Assembly: GCA_905203555.1 (NCBI GenBank)
Contig: CAJKWK010000074.1
Coordinates: 1 to 10,053 of the forward strand
Source: an uncultured Lachnospiraceae bacterium
GTDB taxonomy: Bacteria > Bacillota > Clostridia > Lachnospirales > Lachnospiraceae
Length of the DNA stretch: 10,053 bases
Direction: 5' to 3'
The position numbers and the translations under genes were made by a program. Under the pieces are notes generated by a model. It was not told where the DNA came from. It did not search any database and saw nothing but the letters and a program-made list of their open reading frames with translations. Positions 6,043-10,053 of this stretch are shown in pieces (position 1 is the stretch's first letter; every line of letters starts with the position of its first letter).

Positions 6043-7251
6043 ATGATCATGGATGAAAGCTACAAACAGGAGTTACTGGCATATATCACCGAAACACCGG
6101 ATGTCATTTTTGAAGCATACAACCACACACGTGAAAGTGTGTTGCAGCACATCGAAGAGCTTTGGACGGTTTATCAGAAAGACGTGGAAGAATACGAATG
6201 TACAGCTGATTGGTCTTATGCAGATGCCATGCAGGAAGTGTTAGGGATTTTAATTCCAAACAACGCCGCTCCATCCAAACAATCCGCCGAACAGATGACT
6301 TGTGCTGATAAAATCCGGCAGATGAGCGATGAAGAACTGGCAAGGTTACTGACGGTATCATTTACCTATATGAATGGTTACCGCACAGATACAATATTTC
6401 GCTGCATTGGTATAGGGGATTTTGACACCAGGGAAGAAGCGGAAAAAGCGGCCTTGGAAATGTTAAAAAAGCCAGCAAACTTGATACAGGAAGTAACAGA
6501 GGGGGTTCAAATAGGTAAAAATAAGAAAATGAATGATTGGATTTTAACAGATGATGACAGCTTCCAAATCCGAAGAAAAATCGAAGAAGATGTTTTTGAG
6601 TTGTATCAGATTGATGCTACCACACCATCCTGGGAAGACAGCGATCGGGTATTTCGGGTAAGTCACGCAGTCATTTACATCTGCGATATCGATCAAGATT
6701 CCATGATGGATTGTTATGGATACGAATCCCTTGAAGCTTTCAAGGAAATGTATGGAGATGACTGGAAGGGCGTTCTCGCAGAATGCGACTTTGAGATCAC
6801 ATCTCAAAACGGAGAATATTTTATCAGTTCAGATCTGACATGGAAAGAAGCAAAGGAACTGATTTGTAAACTGTCTGGATATCAGGAGGAAACGGATGAT
6901 CAGGACACCGCAGCAAACTATCGGGTTTGCGGCCTTCAGTTTCCTCTTGAGGACGGAATTACAGCTGATGAGATTCAGTGGCTGCTAAAAATGGTAAACG
7001 GAGAAACATTTGACTTTTTGCGAGTGGATGCAGAATTCTCTGCGGCTATTTTTATCATCAATTCAGATGTATACGCTCAGTGGGAGAGCGAAGGAATACT
7101 GCTGACTTTCAAGACATTCGTTAGAGAAATTCTGGATGATAAAGAAAAGGAAACAGAAGATGGTATATACCCGTTCGAAGATGCAAGGATCCTGAAAGAA
7201 GATGGCACAGTTGCTACTCATGCAGAAAACATATATTTGAGCTATTGTTAA
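6043..7251 (+). CDS. Composite hypothetical protein, 402 aa
   Basis: I chose ATG 6043 because AAAGGAGA (6026-6033) lies just before it; the frame is open further upstream only as a shadow of the AbrB-like gene. The gap to that gene is 4 bases, so translation is probably coupled. The product seems modular. Residues 1-70 are helical with an acidic WSYADAMQEVL segment. Residues 87-103 (CADKIRQMSDEELARLL) match a motif I associate with stand-alone small Firmicutes element proteins. After a loose linker, a second module starts near Met163 (MNDWILTDDDSFQI) and a third near 293 (YRVCGLQFPLEDGITADEIQW). It is acidic overall, with no signal peptide, membrane helix or catalytic motif. It may be a fusion of two or three formerly separate accessory genes. 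Function unknown. Confidence 0.8.
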   Translation: MIMDESYKQELLAYITETPDVIFEAYNHTRESVLQHIEELWTVYQKDVEEYECTADWSYADAMQEVLGILIPNNAAPSKQSAEQMTCADKIRQMSDEELARLLTVSFTYMNGYRTDTIFRCIGIGDFDTREEAEKAALEMLKKPANLIQEVTEGVQIGKNKKMNDWILTDDDSFQIRRKIEEDVFELYQIDATTPSWEDSDRVFRVSHAVIYICDIDQDSMMDCYGYESLEAFKEMYGDDWKGVLAECDFEITSQNGEYFISSDLTWKEAKELICKLSGYQEETDDQDTAANYRVCGLQFPLEDGITADEIQWLLKMVNGETFDFLRVDAEFSAAIFIINSDVYAQWESEGILLTFKTFVREILDDKEKETEDGIYPFEDARILKEDGTVATHAENIYLSYC

Positions 7252-7266
7252 GTTTCGTTAAGTTTC
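7247..7266 (+). repeat. Tandem direct repeat GTTAAGTTTC x2
   Basis: Two exact 10-bp copies, 7247-7256 and 7257-7266, lie back to back. The first copy contains the TAA stop of the 402-aa gene, and the second overlaps the left arm of the inverted repeat at 7263. It could be an operator half-site pair or a slippage duplication. Confidence 0.7.
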
Positions 7267-7303
7267 ACTGCCGCTGCCATAGTTTCTGGCAGCGGCAGTG
7301 AAA
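7263..7303. repeat. Perfect 17-bp inverted repeat between the 402-aa and 210-aa genes
   Basis: TTTCACTGCCGCTGCCA (7263-7279) is exactly complementary to TGGCAGCGGCAGTGAAA (7287-7303) across a 7-nt loop (TAGTTTC). The stem is GC-rich in the middle and would be very stable as RNA. Neither strand has a T tract after it, so it is not a standard terminator. It sits 12 bases after a stop codon and 9 bases before the GGAGG site of the next gene. It could act as an RNA 3' stabiliser, a partial terminator, a protein operator or a transposon-derived end. Confidence 0.85.
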
Positions 7304-7322
7304 TACGGGATCGGAGGTACTC

Positions 7323-7955
7323 ATGCGAAAATCAAACAGCTATGTCCACCTTTCCTTTGACCTTGTGGAAGAGTTTGTCCCTCGCATTCCTAAAAGGCGC
7401 TTAGAAACAGAAGACGGTGTCACACCCCGCATCTGTGTGGCAAAATATATATCGCAGGCACTGTCTGCAATGCCTGCAGCGGGAAAGACAATCGAAGCGA
7501 TGCTGGAAATTGGGATGCCGGTAATCATCCATGCCTACTATCTTCAGTCAGAGGCTGTGATACAAACCGAAGATTTATTGGAGGCTGTGCCGGATGCTAG
7601 ATACACGAGGGAAATGTGGATCACAGAAAAACCCAAGAAAGTATGGCGGGTGGACTACGAATTACGCGATCTTTTTCTGTATCATACAAAAGATATGTAC
7701 GGGAAAGAAATTGTGATACCGGATGCATACACATTAAAAAGGGTCTGCAATCAGGACAATTGGAAAAATTTTCTGCTGCGGATGAAGATCAAGGAAACAG
7801 ATGAATTCAGGGAGATTATGGCAAATACCTTGTTTTCCACCATGATCGTATCCATGCTGCCGGAATTAAAAAAGATAAGAGAAAAAAATAATTTGCGGAT
7901 AAGAAAAAAGAAAGTTTTTAGGACATCAGAGCGGGAATCATCGGCCATTCAATGA
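7323..7955 (+). CDS. Hypothetical protein, 210 aa
   Basis: ATG 7323 follows GGAGG (7313-7317). The first 75 residues contain EEFVPRIPKRRLETEDGVTP then RICVAKYISQALSAMP, a pattern I associate with unnamed proteins of clostridial mobile elements. The middle has VPDARYTREMWITEKPKKVWRVDYELRDLF and looks mixed alpha/beta. The last 40 residues are helical and very basic (LKKIREKNNLRIRKKK), possibly for nucleic-acid contact. No export signal or catalytic motif is evident. It is separated from the 402-aa gene by the large inverted repeat, so its expression may differ from that cluster. It precedes the 53-aa Cys-rich gene by 46 bases. Confidence 0.78.
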   Translation: MRKSNSYVHLSFDLVEEFVPRIPKRRLETEDGVTPRICVAKYISQALSAMPAAGKTIEAMLEIGMPVIIHAYYLQSEAVIQTEDLLEAVPDARYTREMWITEKPKKVWRVDYELRDLFLYHTKDMYGKEIVIPDAYTLKRVCNQDNWKNFLLRMKIKETDEFREIMANTLFSTMIVSMLPELKKIREKNNLRIRKKKVFRTSERESSAIQ

Positions 7956-7956
7956 C

Positions 7957-7998
7957 CGAGTAGTTCACTTTCAATATCCGATTTTTAGAAAAGGAGAA
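7957..7998 (+). promoter_or_regulatory. Leader block, copy C, upstream of the Cys-rich gene
   Basis: GAGTAGTT (7958-7965), then CAATATCCGATTTTT (7972-7986), precede AAAAGGAG (7989-7996). The same elements, GAGCAGTT and CAATATCTGTTTTTT, occur at 8240-8263 before the exported protease gene. The match is too long to dismiss easily and too short to define a box. A shared promoter or operator is the likely reading. Confidence 0.35.
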
Positions 7999-8001
7999 AA
8001 G

Positions 8002-8163
8002 ATGAGAGAGTGCTGTGGAACCTGCCGGTTTAACCGGAAAGACAATACAAGACCAAAACGCAGTAGGGTTACAGAATATTGCTGTGGAAACGAAGACAGC
8101 GAAAACTATGGCGTTCCAACACGCTATGACGATGCCTGCTACGACTGGGAAGAAAAAGAATAA
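8002..8163 (+). CDS. Cys-rich small protein, 53 aa, probable zinc binding
   Basis: ATG 8002 follows AAAAGGAGA (7989-7997) and the frame ends at TAA 8161-8163. The 53-residue product begins MRECCGTCRFNRKD and has Cys at 4, 5, 8, 27, 28 and 46. Cys5-x2-Cys8 plus Cys28 and Cys46 make a reasonable four-Cys metal site. The pattern CGTCR near the start, YCCGNEDSENYG in the middle and YDDACYDWEEKE at the end closely resembles small unnamed proteins seen again and again on Clostridia prophages and integrative elements. A terminator follows 13 bases later. Role unknown; a zinc-ribbon protein of this size may bind nucleic acid or a partner protein. Confidence 0.8.
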   Translation: MRECCGTCRFNRKDNTRPKRSRVTEYCCGNEDSENYGVPTRYDDACYDWEEKE

Positions 8164-8176
8164 GAAAAATCTCCAA

Positions 8177-8206
8177 AAGGAGCCTGGAAACAGGCTTCTT
8201 TTTTTT
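8177..8206 (+). terminator. Rho-independent terminator after the Cys-rich gene
   Basis: A 9-bp stem (8178-8186 with 8191-8199, one G:U pair) is capped by a GAAA tetraloop, and T residues run from 8199 to 8206. It ends the 7323-8163 unit and isolates the exported enzyme pair that follows. Confidence 0.9.
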
Positions 8207-8239
8207 GATCTTTTTCATAAACAGGTGAAATGATACAAC

Positions 8240-8311
8240 GAGCAGTTCCAATATCTGTTTTTTCCGATTTTTCCACGAATTTTTCCATAATTGAAAAAGA
8301 AAAAAAGGAGG
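8240..8311 (+). promoter_or_regulatory. Leader block, copy D, with three TTTTTCC repeats upstream of the exported protease
   Basis: The block begins with GAGCAGTT and CAATATCTGTTTTTT, as in copy C. TTTTTCC then occurs three times (ending at 8265, 8274 and 8286), spaced 9 and 12 bases, near one helical turn. The third copy forms the dyad TTTTTC-CATAATT-GAAAAA (8280-8298). CATAAT at 8286-8291 could be a -10 element and echoes copies A and B. AAGGAGG at 8305-8311 is the ribosome site for ATG 8320. The repeats suggest an operator or bent DNA. Confidence 0.45.
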
Positions 8312-8319
8312 AATTGAAA

Positions 8320-8958
8320 ATGTTAAAAAATTTCAGAAAAACAGCTGTAGTAGCATCACTTCTTTGCATGTTGTGTGCGATACCCGTCCAGGCGGCAACA
8401 CTGGATCACGCAGAAGTTTGCGGTTTTGAGCAGCTGGACGAAGAAACAAAATCCAGAATTTCAACAGCACTGGAGCGAGTTCCCCAGGAAGTCTTGGATC
8501 TGCAGAAAGCAAAAGGCGGAAGCATTGTATTTAAAAATCAGGTGATGGATGAAAACGGTAATGCAGTCAGTGGGCTTTATTGGCTGTCCGGTCCGGACGC
8601 TAACGATATATGGATCAAAGTCGGAGAAACCGATCCATACAGTTCCACATACCATTCAGAAGGAAGGACGCTGGCTCATGAATTAGGACATTTTATTCAC
8701 GGCATATGGAAACCATCCATGACAGATGAGGATATAAACACTCTGAACGAACGGTATCAATACTGGAGTCGGCACACAGATAGTTGTCAGGATACGGACG
8801 AAACCTTTGCAACCTTGTATTCCGGATATGTCTGTGGAGACAGAATGACCGAATCCGAACAGAAGCTGTTTGAACGCGCAGAACAATATGTGATCGACTT
8901 ATACAAAAGACTTCCTGTTGTGAATGGGAAAGTTGTATATGGCCCATCAGCTGCATAA
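8320..8958 (+). CDS. Secreted zinc metallopeptidase, lethal-factor/Pro-Pro endopeptidase-like, 212 aa
   Basis: I chose ATG 8320 because AAGGAGG (8305-8311) precedes it and it exposes a clean signal peptide: MLKNFRKT, a hydrophobic core VVASLLCMLCAIP, and a likely cut after VQA (residue 25). The mature part of about 187 residues holds the zinc site HELGH at 120-124 and a downstream Glu161 in DETFATLYSGYV, the likely third ligand. HExxH followed about 37 residues later by an E-x-FA-type helix is the pattern of anthrax lethal factor catalytic-like domains and of the clostridial secreted Pro-Pro endopeptidases (about 220 aa, HExxH and EEFFAE). It should act outside the cell on proteins; substrate unknown. 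It is followed 35 bases later by a second exported enzyme-like gene. Confidence 0.8.
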   Translation: MLKNFRKTAVVASLLCMLCAIPVQAATLDHAEVCGFEQLDEETKSRISTALERVPQEVLDLQKAKGGSIVFKNQVMDENGNAVSGLYWLSGPDANDIWIKVGETDPYSSTYHSEGRTLAHELGHFIHGIWKPSMTDEDINTLNERYQYWSRHTDSCQDTDETFATLYSGYVCGDRMTESEQKLFERAEQYVIDLYKRLPVVNGKVVYGPSAA

Positions 8959-8993
8959 GAACACACGACTTATACAAGGGAGAAAAGAAAAAG

Positions 8994-9929
8994 ATGAGAA
9001 AAAACAGTTTACGATTACGGGTTGCGGCTCTGACGCTGAGTATCAGCACGATTGCCGCCTTTCCGTCCATGGCATCCGTTACCGAGTTTGGCCCTGGGAC
9101 GACAGGGATCATTACACAGCGACTGGACGAACGACTGGATGATACTTGGATTATCAATGGTCTGCATGCAATCGATGCACTGGGAAATATTTATTTCTCG
9201 GCCAACGGGGAAGATTTTGTAAAACAGGAGATTGCAAAAGATGGATGTGTATATAACGAAAACGGCATTCAGGAAAATTCCCTCCAGTATGTCCATGATA
9301 AATATTGGGATATCTACCAAAATGCGAATGATACGGATCGTATTACATTCGATAACCAACAAGAAGCGTATCTGTTTGTAATGCACCTCCAGCTTCTTGG
9401 AGAAGCCCAGGGAAAGAACTACCATGTTTTTCATGCTTCAGGCGATCGTATTTCCATTCCTAAGGAAGATCTGCTTGCAATTGAGGGGCAGGTAGATACA
9501 TCTTATCAGGAAGTCATACAGGATATCTGCGGTCAAATTGTGCAGGCACCTGTGGAAAAAATGGCAGAAATTGCGAACATTCTTGTAGCTCAATATTTTA
9601 CCTACAACGAAGGGTACAACTGCAAGACCATGGCAGAAGCGATCAGGGATAAATGCGGAGTGTGTTATCATTATGCCAAATTACTGCATGAAGTGCTAAG
9701 CAAACTTGGAATCCAGTCAGAATACATGGTTGGGTGGACAGAACGTGAAAAGGATATCGCTCACGTCTGGATTAAGGCATGGAATCATGAAGCGAACAAA
9801 TGGATTTATCTGGATCCTACTTACGCATGTATAGATTTAAAAAACGGGCTGTTCCCAGTTCAAAATTATCAGGCATTTACTGAATACACGCAATATGGAG
9901 TTACTTATGTGCCGACCGCCTGGGAGTGA
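8994..9929 (+). CDS. Exported transglutaminase-like protein, 311 aa
   Basis: ATG 8994 follows AGGGAGA (8977-8983). The N terminus MRKNSLRLRV, a short hydrophobic run and FPSMA-SVT fit a signal peptide cut after Ala27. The C-terminal third carries a transglutaminase-like core: Cys224 in CGVCYHYAKLLHEVLSKLG, His257 in IAHVWIKAW and Asp274 in KWIYLDPTYACID, the standard Cys-His-Asp order and spacing of bacterial members of this superfamily. Residues 28-200 are an unrecognised N-terminal region. Family members are proteases, crosslinking enzymes or peptide hydrolases, and secreted clostridial ones usually act on cell wall or surface protein. It probably shares a transcript with the metallopeptidase upstream. 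No sortase or cell-wall-repeat anchor is visible, so release is expected. Confidence 0.83.
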   Translation: MRKNSLRLRVAALTLSISTIAAFPSMASVTEFGPGTTGIITQRLDERLDDTWIINGLHAIDALGNIYFSANGEDFVKQEIAKDGCVYNENGIQENSLQYVHDKYWDIYQNANDTDRITFDNQQEAYLFVMHLQLLGEAQGKNYHVFHASGDRISIPKEDLLAIEGQVDTSYQEVIQDICGQIVQAPVEKMAEIANILVAQYFTYNEGYNCKTMAEAIRDKCGVCYHYAKLLHEVLSKLGIQSEYMVGWTEREKDIAHVWIKAWNHEANKWIYLDPTYACIDLKNGLFPVQNYQAFTEYTQYGVTYVPTAWE

Positions 9930-9949
9930 GTATGAATCTCTCCATATTG
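9891..9949. repeat. 10-bp inverted repeat spanning the end of the transglutaminase-like gene
   Basis: CAATATGGAG (9891-9900) is exactly complementary to CTCCATATTG (9940-9949). The 39-nt spacer includes the stop codon. No T tract follows, so it is not a terminator. It may stabilise the 3' end of the mRNA or be chance. Confidence 0.45.
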
Positions 9950-9952
9950 GAA

Positions 9953-10053
9953 TGTAAAGTAATTAACACAAAGACATGAATGGGAGCTTGAAAAAAGTGT
10001 CAACTACCCATCCGCTAAAGCGAATGGGCTTGTAAAAGCCCAGGGACTTTACA
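9953..10053. mobile_element. Structured non-coding end, resembling an IS200/IS605-TnpB element terminus
   Basis: TGTAAAGT (9953-9960) and ACTTTACA (10046-10053) are exact inverted repeats that frame the region. Inside, CCCATCCGC (10007-10015) pairs with GCGAATGGG (10020-10028) around TAAA with one mismatch, and GGGCTT (10026-10031) pairs with AAGCCC (10036-10041) around GTAA. The two hairpins share the GGG at 10026-10028, so they are alternatives or one partly opens. GAATGGG(AG)CTTG also occurs earlier at 9978-9990. The string AACTACCC-stem-CTAAAG-stem-GGGCTTGT is one I associate with the ends and guide RNA regions of TnpB-type elements, but no tnpB frame lies in the window and it is cut at the edge. 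Confidence 0.45.

Noticed and set aside
7263..7303. Reading the 17-bp inverted repeat as a rho-independent terminator
   Set aside because: No T tract follows on either strand, unlike the three other terminators in the window.
8015..8233. 72-aa plus-strand frame over the Cys-rich gene
   Set aside because: It has no ribosome site and runs through the terminator; the 53-aa frame at 8002 has both a good site and a recognisable Cys pattern.
8230..8319. Upstream extension of the metallopeptidase
   Set aside because: It would bury the signal peptide, and the strong AAGGAGG site favours ATG 8320.
8693..9157. 154-aa open frame on the minus strand
   Set aside because: It runs opposite the ends of two genes with signal peptides and catalytic motifs, and its composition is not protein-like.
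1..10053. CRISPR array, tRNA or rRNA genes, and att sites
   Set aside because: I found no regularly spaced repeats, cloverleaf-like segments or rRNA-like stretches, and no integrase next to a plausible core site.

Overview
The window looks like accessory DNA of a low-to-moderate GC Gram-positive anaerobe, probably a Clostridia member of the Lachnospiraceae type. This rests on strong AAGGAGG-type ribosome sites, U-tracted hairpin terminators, an AbrB-type regulator, and many small lineage-specific proteins of the kind carried on integrative elements, plasmids or large prophages. I see no integrase, relaxase, replication or virion gene, so the type of element is undetermined. All convincing genes are on the + strand.

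Layout. (1) 3-230 is the 3' end of a gene cut by the window edge, followed by a terminator (261-289). (2) 375-3040 holds two unrecognised genes, 102 aa and 781 aa (the latter with a long coiled coil), closed by a terminator (3073-3103). (3) 3166-7251 is a tight co-directional cluster: a DNA amino-methyltransferase with a winged-helix-like tail; a 146-aa protein with a transglutaminase/papain-like Cys-His-Asp pattern; a 63-aa beta-rich protein; a gene split by a -1 frameshift at an A6T slippery sequence; a 94-aa protein; a possible 13-codon leader coupled to a 75-aa protein; an AbrB/SpoVT-like regulator; and a 402-aa protein that looks composite. A perfect 17-bp inverted repeat without a T tract follows. 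(4) 7323-8163 holds a 210-aa protein and a 53-aa Cys-rich protein, closed by a terminator (8177-8206). (5) 8320-9929 holds two exported enzyme-like proteins: a gluzincin-type metallopeptidase (HELGH plus a downstream Glu) resembling the anthrax lethal factor / Pro-Pro endopeptidase group, and a transglutaminase-like protein with a full Cys-His-Asp triad. (6) 9953-10053 is a non-coding, highly structured end resembling the subterminal hairpins of IS200/IS605-TnpB elements.

How they may work together. The methyltransferase has no visible restriction partner, so it may modify or protect the element or influence expression. The AbrB-like protein is the only recognisable transcription factor. The two secreted proteins are adjacent and probably co-expressed, suggesting they act together on cell-surface or host protein. 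The leaders before 375 and 3166 are near copies of each other, and those before 8002 and 8320 also share a block, which points to shared control of separate modules. These functional links are inference; the motifs, spacings and repeats are visible in the sequence.
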